Below, piece after piece: positions 1 through 9,693 of a DNA stretch of 64,000 nucleotides. This DNA comes from Methylomarinovum tepidoasis. GTDB taxonomy: Bacteria; Pseudomonadota; Gammaproteobacteria; Methylococcales; Methylothermaceae. The stretch covers positions 620,001 to 684,000 of the forward strand of contig NZ_AP024718.1 in the NCBI RefSeq assembly GCF_030294985.1, read 5' to 3'. The translations under genes were made by a program, and so were the position numbers. The notes beneath the pieces were generated by a model. That model saw nothing but the letters and a program-made list of their open reading frames with translations, had not been told where the DNA came from and made no database searches. Numbering within the stretch: the stretch's first letter is position 1; every line of letters starts with the position of its first letter.

Positions 1-29
1 GTTCCTGACGAGCGCCGGGATCTGGAGAA

Positions 30-653
30 TCAGCGCCGCCGGGTGCGTTTGGTCTTGTTGGCGCGCTGGCGGTTCAGATGGCTCAATTGCGCTTCGGCCT
101 CCTCGGCCAGCTCCTCGATCACTTCTTCTTCCGCCTCGGCTGCAGCGGCTTCGGCCTCCGGATCGGCAGCCGCCTCCGTCTCGCCTTCTTCAAGGGCTTC
201 TTCCGCCTCGACCGGCGCTTCGCCAGCCTGCGCTTCCTCGCGCCGCGACCACCAGAAAGCCAGGGCGATGGCCCCCAGGGCGATCAACAGGGCGGTGTAA
301 GGCGGGGAAACGTCGCCCGGCGTGCCCTGGGGACGGGGCGTGCGCTGCGCTACCCGTTCCCCGGAGGCTTTAGGTGCTGCGGGTGTCACCGGCGCCGCCG
401 GGGTTTCCTGCACCATCTGAGGTCCGACCTTTTCGATCAACTCCGGGTCCTGATAGATCACTTGCGGCGTGAACGTGGCCGCCGGATAGTCGGGATCGGC
501 TTCGGTGGCGGGGGCAACGGGCCCGGCCGCGGCCGTTTCCGCCTGGTAGATCACTTCGGGTTCGAAATGGGCCGCTGGGTATTCCCCTTCGGCCGCCATC
601 GACGGCGAACCTGCGACGAGCAGGGCCGCCAAACACAGGATCTCGTGACGCAT
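30..653 (-). CDS. Secreted/membrane-anchored repeat protein, unknown function
   Basis: I do not recognise a named family. The 207-residue product starts with a signal peptide (about residues 1-20, ending Ala-Ala-Glu). It then has two near-identical repeats, YPAAHFEPEVIYQ (about 25-37) and YPAATFTPQVIYQ (about 56-68), and a Pro/Ala-rich linker. One membrane helix follows (about 118-135, ending Trp-Trp-Ser-Arg-Arg), then a very acidic Ala/Glu-rich tail closing with a basic Lys/Arg cluster. The start is supported by AAGGAG nine bases upstream. It is divergent from the PAS gene. The repeats suggest a cell-envelope motif exported to the periplasm with a charged cytoplasmic tail, but this is inference. 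Gene call confident, function unknown. Confidence 0.75.
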   Translation of the reverse strand: MRHEILCLAALLVAGSPSMAAEGEYPAAHFEPEVIYQAETAAAGPVAPATEADPDYPAATFTPQVIYQDPELIEKVGPQMVQETPAAPVTPAAPKASGERVAQRTPRPQGTPGDVSPPYTALLIALGAIALAFWWSRREEAQAGEAPVEAEEALEEGETEAAADPEAEAAAAEAEEEVIEELAEEAEAQLSHLNRQRANKTKRTRRR

Positions 654-796
654 GAATTCGTTCTCCTTGTGTCTTGGTCTTTATCGTTATCGACATCCCA
701 AGGATAAGCTCCCCAACGCCCGGACGCAACGCCGGCAGGCGGCGGATTTTGGACTACACTTGCCAGTAAACGCCTTTTCAAGGGAGAGCAATCACG

Positions 797-1324
797 ATGC
801 GCGAACGACCGACCCCCAAAAACCACGAGATCAAACTCGGGGAAGAGGAATTCATCGTCAGCAAGACCGATACCAGCGGCAAGATCACCTACGCCAACCG
901 GGTGTTCATGGAGATCTGCGGCTATAGCGAGCGGGAGCTTTTGGGGGTGCAGCACAACATCATCCGCCACCCCGACATGCCGCGGGCGGTGTTCCGGCTG
1001 CTGTGGGACACCCTCAAGGAAAAGAAGGAGTTCTTCGGCTTCGTCAAGAATCTGTGCAAAGACGGTTCCTACTACTGGGTGTTCGCCAACGTCACCCCCG
1101 ACATCGATAACAACGGCCAAGTGGTGGGTTACTACTCGGTGCGGCGTCAGCCGCCGATTTCCGCCATCCGCACCGTCGAGCCCATCTATCAGGAAATGCT
1201 GCGGATCGAGAAAAGCGCCGGCGGCATCAAGCAGGGTATCGTCAAGGCCCAGGCCTATCTGCAAGACCTGCTTGCCGCCAAGGACACCGATTATGAAAAA
1301 TTCGCTCTGGAACTCTACGGTTGA
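797..1324 (+). CDS. PAS domain sensor protein (Aer N-terminal-like)
   Basis: A 175-residue stand-alone PAS protein. Residues about 15-115 form one PAS domain with the Aer-type signature: [17 protein letters not shown], then a GYSERELLG segment, [10 protein letters not shown], and [10 protein letters not shown]. In Aer this fold binds FAD and senses redox or energy state. No membrane helix or kinase/MCP domain follows; the last 50 residues are helical. The gene ends 10 bp before a chemoreceptor gene with no sensor domain of its own, so the two probably work as a split Aer-like receptor (inference). A GGGAG ribosome site precedes the start. FAD binding cannot be confirmed from sequence alone. 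Confidence 0.85.
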   Translation: MRERPTPKNHEIKLGEEEFIVSKTDTSGKITYANRVFMEICGYSERELLGVQHNIIRHPDMPRAVFRLLWDTLKEKKEFFGFVKNLCKDGSYYWVFANVTPDIDNNGQVVGYYSVRRQPPISAIRTVEPIYQEMLRIEKSAGGIKQGIVKAQAYLQDLLAAKDTDYEKFALELYG

Positions 1325-1334
1325 AGGAAAAGCC

Positions 1335-2855
1335 ATGACCGACAAAAGCCAACGTTACCAATACCAACCGTTTCTGCGGACCCAGATCGCCTTGCTGAGT
1401 GCGGCCGTCGTGCTGCTGCCGCTCGTCTTTGCGATCTGGCAGGGATTCAGCCGGGGCTGGGACTGGACACTGGCGCTGCTGCCGCTCGCCATGGCGGCCG
1501 TCGCCTGGTTCTGCCATCGCACCATCAAACGTTATCTAGATGCCATCATTCAAGTTCATCAGATATTGAAGCGCTGCCGTCGGGGTGAATTTCATCACCG
1601 CGTCACTCACGTCCATGCCCTGGGAGAGGTGGGGCAGATGGCCTGGGAACTGAACGAGTTCCTCGACCTGTGCGAGGCCTATTTCCGCGAGATGACCACC
1701 GTGTTCACCCGTGCCGGCAACGGCGATTTCCACCGCCGCGCCTTCGGCCACGGGCTGCCGGGACAGATGCGCCGGAGCCTGAAGTACGCCAACCTGGCGC
1801 TGGAGACGATGCAGAAGAACCACGAGCACCAGCTGGCCACCCGCCTGTCCCATAATCTCCACGACCTCAACACCGGCAATCTGGTCAGCAACCTCAAACT
1901 GTGTCAGAACGACATGGTCCAGGTCACCCAGATCCTCGAAGACGTGGTGAAGATCGCCGACGAGAACGCCACCGCCGCTTCCGAGAGCAAGGCGGGGGTG
2001 GACGAGGTGCGCGAAGCGGTGGGCAACATTGCCGGCAAGGTGGCCTCCGCCGCCCGCATCATCAACGACCTGAGCGAGAACAGCAAACAGGTGATCAACT
2101 CCCTGTCGATCATCACCGAAATCGCCGACCAGACCAGCCTGCTGGCCCTCAACGCCTCCATCGAAGCCGCCCGCGCCGGCGAATACGGCCGCGGTTTCGC
2201 CGTCGTCGCCGACGAGGTCAAGGCGCTGTCCAACCGCACCAAAGAAGCGGCAGTGGAGATTTCCAAGATCCTGCAGAGCTTCGGCACCAGCGTGGAGGCG
2301 ATTTCTAGGGAAGCGAGCGAGTCGGTCTCCCTGGCCGAACGAATGCAGCCCTTGGTGGAGGCTTTCAGCACCCGCTTCGGCGAGTTCGAACAAGCCTCGC
2401 ACCGCACCATCATCCAGGCCACCAACGCCCAGGAAACCGCTTTCAGCACTCTGGTGAAGGTGGACCACATCATCTACAAGCAGAACGCCTACCTTGCCGT
2501 CTCCGATCCGGAAACCAACGTCAACGAGTGCAAGGCCATCGCCGTGGACAATCACTCCTGCCGCCTCGGCAAATGGTACTACGAGGGAGTCGGCAAGGAG
2601 CGTTTCAGCAGCCTGCCGAGCTACAAGAAGTTGGAAGCGCCCCACGAAGGCGTGCATACCTCCGCCCACCGGGCGCTGGCGCTGGCCCGCCAGGACTGGA
2701 AGGCCAATCCTCACCTCATCGACGAGATCACTGCCATGATGGAGAAGATGGAAAAGAGCAGTCTGGGCGTGGTGGAAGTGCTCAATCAGATGAACGCCGA
2801 ATCCATCGCCCGCCGCGAACAGCAGGAACAACGCCTGCAACAGGAGGCAGCCTGA
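1335..2855 (+). CDS. Methyl-accepting chemotaxis protein with C-terminal CZB domain
   Basis: A 506-residue chemoreceptor. Two membrane helices lie at about 17-37 and 46-64 with only a short loop between, so there is no periplasmic ligand domain. A HAMP-like region follows, then the MCP signalling hairpin with the conserved tip ([20 protein letters not shown]). The C-terminus is a CZB zinc-binding domain ([10 protein letters not shown], then the PHEGVH segment), a domain known to sense zinc or HOCl. I chose the ATG at 1335 because AAGGAAAA precedes it; the 21 extra upstream codons overlap the PAS gene. Co-transcription with the PAS gene (10 bp apart) suggests signal input comes from that protein, from CZB, or from both. 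Confidence 0.9.
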   Translation: MTDKSQRYQYQPFLRTQIALLSAAVVLLPLVFAIWQGFSRGWDWTLALLPLAMAAVAWFCHRTIKRYLDAIIQVHQILKRCRRGEFHHRVTHVHALGEVGQMAWELNEFLDLCEAYFREMTTVFTRAGNGDFHRRAFGHGLPGQMRRSLKYANLALETMQKNHEHQLATRLSHNLHDLNTGNLVSNLKLCQNDMVQVTQILEDVVKIADENATAASESKAGVDEVREAVGNIAGKVASAARIINDLSENSKQVINSLSIITEIADQTSLLALNASIEAARAGEYGRGFAVVADEVKALSNRTKEAAVEISKILQSFGTSVEAISREASESVSLAERMQPLVEAFSTRFGEFEQASHRTIIQATNAQETAFSTLVKVDHIIYKQNAYLAVSDPETNVNECKAIAVDNHSCRLGKWYYEGVGKERFSSLPSYKKLEAPHEGVHTSAHRALALARQDWKANPHLIDEITAMMEKMEKSSLGVVEVLNQMNAESIARREQQEQRLQQEAA

Positions 2856-2889
2856 AGCTCAGGCCGGGCAGGCTGACGCGAATGGGACC

Positions 2890-3426
2890 TCAAAATTCGA
2901 TCCCCTGCTCGGCCTCGATTCCCTGACGGTAGGCATGCTTGACCAGCCGCATCTCGGTGACGGTATCGGCCACCTCAATCACCTCGGGAGGGGCGTTGCG
3001 GCCGGTGAGGATCAGATGCAGCCAGGCGGGCTTGCGCTCGTGGATGAAGGCGGCGATCTCCTGACCGGAAATCCAGCCGTAACCGCAGCAGTAGTTGATC
3101 TCGTCGAGGACGACGAGATCGTATTTTTCGCTGAGGATCTTTTCTTGGGCGAAGTCCCAGGCCGCCCGGGCGACGTCCCGGTCGCGTTGCGGGTTCTTGG
3201 TGTCCCAGGTGAAGCCCTCGCCCCTGACGTGCCATTCGATGTTGTCGAAGCGGGCCGCGGCGCGCTGTTCGCCGGTCTGCCAGCGGCCTTTGATGAACTG
3301 GATCACGCAGACCTGCATCCCCCAGCCAGCGGCGCGGAACGCCACCCCGAAGGCGCCGGAAGACTTGCCCTTACCCTCGCCGGTGTGTACCAGCACCCGG
3401 CCGTGACGACGGTAGCGGGGTTTCAT
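2890..3426 (-). CDS. cobO: Cob(I)yrinic acid a,c-diamide adenosyltransferase
   Basis: A 178-residue CobO/BtuR-type corrinoid adenosyltransferase, which transfers the adenosyl group of ATP to cobalt in making adenosylcobalamin. The diagnostic P-loop HTGEGKGKSSGAFG is at about residues 14-27, followed by VCVIQFIKG. The LDEINYCCGYGWIS segment and LILTGRNAPPEVIEVAD near the C-terminus are also family-typical. Length matches the family (about 180-200). The start overlaps the dsbC stop by 4 bp, so it is the last gene of the rseP-dsbC-cobO run. No other cobalamin genes are in this window, so it may serve salvage. Confidence 0.93.
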   Translation of the reverse strand: MKPRYRRHGRVLVHTGEGKGKSSGAFGVAFRAAGWGMQVCVIQFIKGRWQTGEQRAAARFDNIEWHVRGEGFTWDTKNPQRDRDVARAAWDFAQEKILSEKYDLVVLDEINYCCGYGWISGQEIAAFIHERKPAWLHLILTGRNAPPEVIEVADTVTEMRLVKHAYRQGIEAEQGIEF

Positions 3427-4133
3427 TGCCCCCCGGCTTCCTCCAGATGCCGCGCCAAGGTGTTCGGTGGCACGTAGCCCGGCAGGATCTCGCCGGTTTC
3501 GGTGACGATCATGGGCGTGCCGGTGATCCCGAACTGCTGGGCCAGGGCCATATGCTGATCCACCGGATGGTCACAGGTTTTGAGTTCGATTTCCCTGCCC
3601 TGCTTGGCCTCCGTCAGTGCCTTGCGGCGGTCCTTGGCGCACCAGACCGCGATGGCCTTGTCGTAGGAATGGGATCCCTTGCCGGCGCGGGGGAAGAACA
3701 GGTAGCGCACCCGGATGCCCCTGGCCAGATACTGGTCGATCTGGGAATGGAGGCGGCGGCAGTAGCCGCAGTCAACATCGGTGAACACGGTGATGGTGTG
3801 CTTCGGGTGCTCGGGAGCGAAGATGATCATCCTGTCCTCACCCAACGCTTCCAGCGCTTTCAGGCGGGCCTTGGCCTGCTTGGCCTCGGTCAGGTCGGTG
3901 CGGGTTTCGAGGTCGATCAGATGGCCGCGCAGGAGATAGCGGCCGTCTTTGGAAACGTAATAAATGTGCGGGCCGATGACCACCTCGTAAAGGCCGGGCA
4001 CCGGGGTTTCCCGGATGGCGTCGATGGTCGCTCCCGGCAGTTGCCGGCCCAGGGCCTGGCGCAGGGTGTCCGGCGGGGTCTCGGCGCCGGCGGTGACGGC
4101 CAACAACAGCAGGGGCAGGAGGATTTTCTTCAT
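3423..4133 (-). CDS. dsbC: Thiol:disulfide interchange protein DsbC-like
   Basis: A 236-residue periplasmic disulfide isomerase of the DsbC/DsbG family. A signal peptide (1-18, AGA-E) is followed by the N-terminal dimerisation domain (about 20-75) and then a thioredoxin fold with the active-site CGYC (Cys122, Cys125). The cis-Pro loop GTPMIV is at about residue 208. Length equals that of E. coli DsbC. It lies 7 bp downstream of rseP and overlaps cobO by 4 bp, so it is in the same transcript. It would be kept reduced by DsbD, which is not in this window. Confidence 0.92.
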   Translation of the reverse strand: MKKILLPLLLLAVTAGAETPPDTLRQALGRQLPGATIDAIRETPVPGLYEVVIGPHIYYVSKDGRYLLRGHLIDLETRTDLTEAKQAKARLKALEALGEDRMIIFAPEHPKHTITVFTDVDCGYCRRLHSQIDQYLARGIRVRYLFFPRAGKGSHSYDKAIAVWCAKDRRKALTEAKQGREIELKTCDHPVDQHMALAQQFGITGTPMIVTETGEILPGYVPPNTLARHLEEAGGQ

Positions 4134-4140
4134 GGGAACC

Positions 4141-5502
4141 TCAGTGGAACAGGCGTTGGATGTCGAGGAAGATCGCCAGGGTCATCAGCGCCAGCAGAAT
4201 GGCTATACCGATCTGCTGAGCCATCGCCATGGCCTCGTCGGACAGGGGCCGGCCGCGCACCGCTTCGATCAGGTAGAACAGCAGGTGGCCACCGTCGAGC
4301 ACCGGGATCGGCAGCAGGTTCAACACCCCCAGGCTGATGCTGACGATGGCGATGAACTTGAGGAAGGCGTCCATCCCCAACGCCGCCGACTGGCCCGCAT
4401 ACTGAGCGATGCTGATGGGGCCGGACAGATTCTTGACCGAAGCCTGGCCCACCAGCATCTTGCCGATCATCTTCAGGGTCAGCCAGGCGTATTCGAAGGT
4501 CTTGCCGACGGCGGCCGGAATCGCCGCCAGCGGCCCGAGGCGATAGGTGACCTTGAGGCGCTCGAAGGCTTCGGCGGGGATTTTGACCCCGGCGCCGATC
4601 CTGCCGAGCTGCTTGCCATCCGCTCCCGGCGTCGATTCGGGAATGACCGTGACCTCGACCTCCAGACCGGCGCGCTCGAGCGTCAGGGTCAAGGGTTTTC
4701 CGGGGCTGTCGCGCACGAGCTCGACCAGCTCGCGCCAGTCGTCGATGGGCCGGCCGTTGACGGCCACGATCCGGTCCCCCGGCTGGAGGCCGGCCTGGTC
4801 CGCCGGGCTGCCCGGCTGGACGGTGGCGATGACCGGCGGAATCGGCGGCTGCCAGGGAACCAGGCCGAGCTTTCCGCCGAGTTGATTGGGATTCTGCGCC
4901 AGTTCCTCGGGAATCTCCAGAATGCGGATCTCGCGGTCGCCGCCGGGACGGCGCACCTCGATGCGCAGCTTGCGCTTTTCCAGCATCTCCGCCGTCAGCT
5001 TGCTGATGACCAGGCTCCAGGTGGGCGTGCGTTCGCCCTCCACGGCGATGATCTCGTCCCCGGGCTCGAAGCCGGCGGCAGCCGCCAGGGTGTCGGGGGG
5101 CACCTCGCCCACGACGGGTTTGAGGCCGGTCTCCCCGGTCACCAGCACCACCCAGTAGAGAAGCACCGCCAGCAGCAGATTGAACAGCGGCCCGGCGGCG
5201 ACGATGGCGATCCGCTTGGCGAGCGGCTGCCGGTTGAAGGCGCGGGGCAGATCTTCCGGTTTCACCTCACCCTCGCGCTCGTCCACCATCTTGACGTACC
5301 CCCCCAGGGGCAGGGCGCAGATGACGAACTCGGTGTCCTCCGGGGAACGTCGCCAGCGCCACAGCGGGGGGCCGAAGCCCACGGCGAAGCGGATCACCTT
5401 GACCCCCACGCGGCGGGCGACCCAGAAGTGGCCGAATTCGTGGAAGGTGATCAGGACCCCGATGGCGACGATGAAGAAGAAAATGTTATGGGCGATGTCC
5501 AT
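4141..5502 (-). CDS. rseP: Site-2 zinc metalloprotease RseP
   Basis: A 453-residue inner-membrane site-2 protease. The zinc-binding HEFGH is at residues 21-25 in the first membrane helix, two PDZ domains lie at about 110-190 and 205-290, and the second active-site motif VLDGGH is near residue 400 between C-terminal helices. In gammaproteobacteria it cleaves anti-sigma factor RseA in the envelope-stress response. It follows dxr by 21 bp in the classic uppS-cdsA-dxr-rseP order. The usual next genes, bamA and skp, are absent. Confidence 0.96.
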   Translation of the reverse strand: MDIAHNIFFFIVAIGVLITFHEFGHFWVARRVGVKVIRFAVGFGPPLWRWRRSPEDTEFVICALPLGGYVKMVDEREGEVKPEDLPRAFNRQPLAKRIAIVAAGPLFNLLLAVLLYWVVLVTGETGLKPVVGEVPPDTLAAAAGFEPGDEIIAVEGERTPTWSLVISKLTAEMLEKRKLRIEVRRPGGDREIRILEIPEELAQNPNQLGGKLGLVPWQPPIPPVIATVQPGSPADQAGLQPGDRIVAVNGRPIDDWRELVELVRDSPGKPLTLTLERAGLEVEVTVIPESTPGADGKQLGRIGAGVKIPAEAFERLKVTYRLGPLAAIPAAVGKTFEYAWLTLKMIGKMLVGQASVKNLSGPISIAQYAGQSAALGMDAFLKFIAIVSISLGVLNLLPIPVLDGGHLLFYLIEAVRGRPLSDEAMAMAQQIGIAILLALMTLAIFLDIQRLFH

Positions 5503-5523
5503 GATCCACCTCGGCGGATTGGG

Positions 5524-6696
5524 TTAGCGGGCGATCAGGCTTTCCGCATGACGGCGCGCCTCGGCGTCGGCCGCCAGGACGCTGTCGAGATCGGTGGCGG
5601 TGCTGGCGGGGATGGCGTCCAGGGTGTCGGCGATGACCTCGGCGATGGCGGTGAAAGGGATGCGGCGCTCCAGGAAGGCGGCCACCGCCACCTCGTTGGC
5701 GGCGTTGAGCAGGGCCGGGGCGGTGCCGCCGGCGCGGGCGGCCTCGAAGGCCAGTCTGAGACAGGGGAAACGGCCGAAATCCGGCTCGCGGAAGTCCAGC
5801 CGCGCCACCTCGAACAGATCCAGCGGCTCGACCCCGGAATCGATCCGCTCCGGCCAGGCCAAACCGTAGGCGATGGGGATGCGCATGTCGGGGTTGCCCA
5901 GCTCGGCCAGCACCGAGCCGTCGTCGTAATCCACCAGGGAGTGGATCACGCTCTGGGGGTGGATCACCACCTGGATGCGCTCCGGGGGCAGGTCGAAAAG
6001 CAGACAGGCCTCGATGACCTCCAGGCCCTTGTTCATCATGGTGGCCGAATCCACCGAGATTTTCCTGCCCATGTCCCACTTGGGATGGGCCACCGCCTGT
6101 TCCGGGGTGACGTGGGCCAGGCGCTCCAGCGGGGTGTCGAGGAACGGCCCGCCCGAAGCGGTCAGCAGGATCCGGCGCACCGCCGCCGGGGGATGTCCGG
6201 CGCGGTAGCCAGCGGGCATGCACTGGAAGATGGCGTTGTGCTCGCTGTCGATGGGCAGCAGCTCCGCGTCCGCCTCCCGCACCGCCTCCATGAACACCGG
6301 CCCGGAAACCACCAGCGCCTCCTTGTTGGCCAGCAGAACGCGCTTGCCGGCCCGGGCCGCCGCCAGCGTCGGCAGCAAGCCAGCGGCGCCGACGATGGCG
6401 GCCATGACGTAATCGACCTCGGGCAGGGTGGCCACGGCGGTCAGCCCCACCTGACCGTGCAACACTTGGGTGTCCAGCCCGGCCTCACCTAAACGCTGCC
6501 GCAGCGCGGCGGCATCGTCTTCCTCGCCTACCACGGCATAGGCGGGGCGGTGCTGCAGGCACTGGTGGTAAAGGTCTTCGACACGGCGGTGGCCGGTCAA
6601 CGCCACCACCCGGTAACGCTCCGGATGGCGTGCCACCACGTCGAGGGTGCTGACCCCGATCGAGCCGGTGGCGCCAAGGATGCACAACCCTTTCAC
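5524..6696 (-). CDS. dxr: 1-deoxy-D-xylulose 5-phosphate reductoisomerase
   Basis: A 390-residue enzyme of the MEP isoprenoid pathway that converts DXP to 2-C-methyl-D-erythritol 4-phosphate with NADPH. The N-terminal dinucleotide motif GATGSIG is at residues 8-14. The metal/substrate segment [13 protein letters not shown] and the loop [21 protein letters not shown]-type region are intact. Length is typical. The start overlaps the cdsA stop by 4 bp. Its product feeds undecaprenyl phosphate synthesis, matching the nearby uppS. Confidence 0.97.
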   Translation of the reverse strand: MKGLCILGATGSIGVSTLDVVARHPERYRVVALTGHRRVEDLYHQCLQHRPAYAVVGEEDDAAALRQRLGEAGLDTQVLHGQVGLTAVATLPEVDYVMAAIVGAAGLLPTLAAARAGKRVLLANKEALVVSGPVFMEAVREADAELLPIDSEHNAIFQCMPAGYRAGHPPAAVRRILLTASGGPFLDTPLERLAHVTPEQAVAHPKWDMGRKISVDSATMMNKGLEVIEACLLFDLPPERIQVVIHPQSVIHSLVDYDDGSVLAELGNPDMRIPIAYGLAWPERIDSGVEPLDLFEVARLDFREPDFGRFPCLRLAFEAARAGGTAPALLNAANEVAVAAFLERRIPFTAIAEVIADTLDAIPASTATDLDSVLAADAEARRHAESLIAR

Positions 6697-7607
6697 CAGA
6701 ACATCTCCCGTCCGTAGAAACCGGCATAGAGTACACAGCCGGCCGCCAGCAGGCTGTCGATGCGGTCGAGCAACCCACCGTGTCCCGGCAGCAACCGGCC
6801 GGAATCCTTGACCCCGGCCCAGCGCTTGTACAGGCTCACCAGCAGGTCACCGCAGATGGAAACCAGCACCACGATCAGCGCCAGCAGGGTGAAGTCGAGC
6901 ACATCCTTGATGGAAAACTCTAGGAAGAAATAGCCGATCCCGGCGGCGAACAGGGCGCAGGCCAACAGGGCGCCATAGACGCCTTCCAGGGTCTTGCCCG
7001 GGCTGATGGCCGGGGCCAGCGCCGTCCGCCCCCACTTGCGGCCGGCGAAATAGGCGGCGCTGTCGGCGATCCACACCAGCAGCAGCAGATAGAGGATGGA
7101 CGCGTTGCCGAAATTGGCCCGCAGGCGCGCCATGATCAGCCAGGCGGTACAGAGGACGAACCAGGCGACGAAGACCCGCAGCCCACGGGACCAGACCTGT
7201 TTCACCAGCCGCTCCGGCCAGGTGCGCAGATAGAAACCGAACCCGAGCCAGAACAGCAGCGTCGGCCAGACGATGTGATCGAGGGCCAGCACCGCCTTCA
7301 TCAGCCACGGCTGCCCCGTGGTCGCCGCCAGCCAGCCGACCAGTCTGGGCCAGTACCAGGCCAATATCTGGAACGCCAGCACCAAGGCGACGAAAACGAT
7401 CCTTCCCGGAACTTTGCGGATTCCCGCCAGGGCGCTCCATTCCCAAGCGGCGGCGAGGATGACCACGCCCCAGGCGATGAGAAAGCCTTTGACCGGCAGA
7501 TAGTAGACCGCCCCCAGCACTAGGGGAATCAGCACCGCGGCGGTGGCGAGCCGCAACGTCAGATTGCGGTTCCAGAGGGGGGATGGGGAGGTGGTGGTTT
7601 CAGCCAT
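6693..7607 (-). CDS. cdsA: Phosphatidate cytidylyltransferase
   Basis: A 304-residue polytopic membrane enzyme making CDP-diacylglycerol from phosphatidate and CTP. About eight hydrophobic segments are visible. The family signature is present near the C-terminus: [13 protein letters not shown] followed by [14 protein letters not shown], including the metal-binding Asp. It sits between uppS (34 bp upstream) and dxr (4-bp overlap), as in most gammaproteobacteria. Confidence 0.96.
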   Translation of the reverse strand: MAETTTSPSPLWNRNLTLRLATAAVLIPLVLGAVYYLPVKGFLIAWGVVILAAAWEWSALAGIRKVPGRIVFVALVLAFQILAWYWPRLVGWLAATTGQPWLMKAVLALDHIVWPTLLFWLGFGFYLRTWPERLVKQVWSRGLRVFVAWFVLCTAWLIMARLRANFGNASILYLLLLVWIADSAAYFAGRKWGRTALAPAISPGKTLEGVYGALLACALFAAGIGYFFLEFSIKDVLDFTLLALIVVLVSICGDLLVSLYKRWAGVKDSGRLLPGHGGLLDRIDSLLAAGCVLYAGFYGREMFW

Positions 7608-7641
7608 GGGCTCGTATCTTGGTTTTCGTTATCGTTGTGGT

Positions 7642-8403
7642 TCAGGCGCTCGATGCCGACAGCCTGCGCGCCAGTTGTTCGCTGGTGTGACCGAAACGGC
7701 GCTCGCGGCGGGCGTATTCGGCCAGGGCCTTGTCCAGTTCGGCCTCGTCGAAGTCCGGCCACAGCACCTTGGTGAAGTACAGTTCGGTGTAGGCCAGCTG
7801 CCACAGCAGGAAATTGCTGATCCGCAGCTCGCCCCCGGTGCGGATGAACAGGTCCGGCTCCGGCAGACCGGCGAAGGACAGATGGGCGGCCAGCTTCTCC
7901 TCGTCGATCTCGTCGGGCGCGAGCCGACCTGCCGCCACCTCGCGGGCCAGCTTCCGGGCCGCCTGGGCGATGTCCCAGCGGCCGCCGTAGTTAGCGGCGA
8001 TGAGCAGGGTCATGCGGTCGTTGCCTGCAGTCAGCGCCTCGGCCTCGGCGATCTTCGCCTGCAGCGCGGGGGAAAAGGCGCTACGGTCACCGATGATGCG
8101 CAGGCGGATGCCGTTCTCGTCGAGCTTGCGGGCCTCGCGGGCCAGGGTCATTTCGAACAGCCGCATCAGGACGCTGACCTCCTCCGCAGGCCGGCGCCAG
8201 TTCTCGCTGCTGAAGGCGAACAGGGTCAGGGCTTGGATGCCGCGCCTGGCGCAATACTCCACCGTCTTGCGGACCGCAGTCACCCCTGCTTGGTGGCCGG
8301 CGGTCCGGGGCAGATGGCGGCGGCGCGCCCAGCGGCCGTTGCCATCCATGATGATGGCGACATGGCGGGGCAGCGTGGATTCCTCTGGCAGGGGTTGGGT
8401 CAT
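7642..8403 (-). CDS. uppS: Undecaprenyl diphosphate synthase
   Basis: A 253-residue cis-prenyltransferase producing the C55 lipid carrier for peptidoglycan. The catalytic Asp lies in [13 protein letters not shown] (about residues 17-29). [20 protein letters not shown] and the following WPDF near the C-terminus are the isopentenyl diphosphate-binding signature. Length is typical. It lies 9 bp downstream of frr in the same operon. Confidence 0.97.
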   Translation of the reverse strand: MTQPLPEESTLPRHVAIIMDGNGRWARRRHLPRTAGHQAGVTAVRKTVEYCARRGIQALTLFAFSSENWRRPAEEVSVLMRLFEMTLAREARKLDENGIRLRIIGDRSAFSPALQAKIAEAEALTAGNDRMTLLIAANYGGRWDIAQAARKLAREVAAGRLAPDEIDEEKLAAHLSFAGLPEPDLFIRTGGELRISNFLLWQLAYTELYFTKVLWPDFDEAELDKALAEYARRERRFGHTSEQLARRLSASSA

Positions 8404-8412
8404 GCAGAATGG

Positions 8413-8970
8413 CTACAGCGACAGCAGGTCTTTTTCCTTCTCCGCCAGGATGGCGTCGATCTTCTTGATGTAGTCGTCGGTCAGCTTCTGGATCTGCTCT
8501 TCGGCGCGGCGCGCCTCGTCCTCGGTGACGAGCTTTTCCTTGAGCGCTTCTTTCAGTTCCTGATTGGCCTCGCGGCGGATGTTGCGGATGGCGATGCGGC
8601 CCTGTTCGGCCTCGTGTCGGGCGACCTTGACCAGCTCCTTGCGGCGCTCCTCGGTCAGCGCCGGCAGCGGCACCCGGATGACGGTTCCGGCGGTCATGGG
8701 GTTGATACCCAGATCCGATTCCATGATCGCCTTCTCGATCACCGCCACCATGTTGCGCTCCCATGGCGTGATGGTCAGGGTGCGGGCATCCTCCACGGCG
8801 ACGTTGGCCACCTGGCTGATGGGCACCTCGCTGCCGTAGTAGCTCACCTTGATGTGATCGAGCAGGCTGGGATGGGCGCGGCCGGTGCGGATCTTGGCCA
8901 GCTCCTGCTTGATGGCCGCGACGGTCTTCTCCATCTTGGCCTTGGCTTCTTTGCGTATGTCCTCAATCAT
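8413..8970 (-). CDS. frr: Ribosome recycling factor
   Basis: The 185-residue factor that, with EF-G, splits terminated ribosomes. It begins [15 protein letters not shown] and contains [17 protein letters not shown], both family hallmarks. I place the start at 8970, not at the upstream in-frame codon at 9084, because the extra 38 residues only read through pyrH and the resulting 185 aa is the universal RRF length. The ATG shares one base with the pyrH stop (TGATG), indicating translational coupling. Confidence 0.97.
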   Translation of the reverse strand: MIEDIRKEAKAKMEKTVAAIKQELAKIRTGRAHPSLLDHIKVSYYGSEVPISQVANVAVEDARTLTITPWERNMVAVIEKAIMESDLGINPMTAGTVIRVPLPALTEERRKELVKVARHEAEQGRIAIRNIRREANQELKEALKEKLVTEDEARRAEEQIQKLTDDYIKKIDAILAEKEKDLLSL

Positions 8971-9692
8971 CAATGCCTCCCCGTATCGATGAGTGAACCG
9001 ATGTCCTCGCCTTGGACCAGCCGCAGGATCGCCCCCGGTTCGAACACGTTCATCACCCGCAGGGGCAGGTCGTGATCGCGGCACAGCACCAGCGCGGTGG
9101 TGTCCATCACCGCCAGCCGGCGCTGGAGAGCCTCGTCGTAGGTCAGATAGGGAATCTTCTCCGCGGCCGGATCCTTGAAAGGATCGGCGCTATAGACGCC
9201 GTCCACCTTGGTGGCCTTGATCAGCAGATCGGCGTCGATCTCGATGGCCCGCAGGCTGGCGGCAGAATCGGTGGTGAAGAAGGGATTGCCGAGTCCGGCG
9301 GCGAAGATCACCACCCGCCCTTTTTCCAGATGGCGCACGGCGCGGCGGCGGATGTAGTCCTCGCACACCTGGTTGATCTTCAGGGCCGACATCACCCGCA
9401 CCGGCTGCCCCAGATGCTCGATGGCGTCCTGCATCGCCAGGGCGTTGATGACCGTAGCCAGCATGCCCATGTGGTCGCCGGTGACCCGATCGAGCCCCTC
9501 GGAGGCCAGCTGGGCGCCGCGGATGATGTTGCCGCCGCCGATCACCAGGCCGATTTCGACGCCGATGCCGCGCAGCTGCACGATTTCCCTGGCCAGACGG
9601 TGGACGGGGCCGGCATCGAGGCCGGACTCCCGTTCCCCCATCAGCGCTTCACCGCTGAGCTTCAGTAAGATCCGGCGGTAGCGCGGTTCCAT
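8970..9692 (-). CDS. pyrH: UMP kinase
   Basis: A 240-residue hexameric amino-acid-kinase-fold enzyme phosphorylating UMP to UDP. It begins [31 protein letters not shown] is the phosphate-binding glycine loop, and [27 protein letters not shown] is conserved. It sits one base from tsf and is coupled to frr, the standard rpsB-tsf-pyrH-frr order. Confidence 0.97.
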   Translation of the reverse strand: MEPRYRRILLKLSGEALMGERESGLDAGPVHRLAREIVQLRGIGVEIGLVIGGGNIIRGAQLASEGLDRVTGDHMGMLATVINALAMQDAIEHLGQPVRVMSALKINQVCEDYIRRRAVRHLEKGRVVIFAAGLGNPFFTTDSAASLRAIEIDADLLIKATKVDGVYSADPFKDPAAEKIPYLTYDEALQRRLAVMDTTALVLCRDHDLPLRVMNVFEPGAILRLVQGEDIGSLIDTGRH

Positions 9693-9693
9693 G

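Noticed and set aside
2850-2864. Terminator between the MCP and cobO genes
   Set aside because: A small GCCTGA/TCAGGC stem exists but has no T-run and is short; not strong enough to call.
4015-6492. 825-residue open frame opposite rseP and dxr
   Set aside because: Antisense shadow across two well-supported genes; no recognisable motif and no ribosome site.
8971-9084. N-terminal extension of frr into pyrH
   Set aside because: The extra residues only translate pyrH in another frame; 185 residues is the family length.
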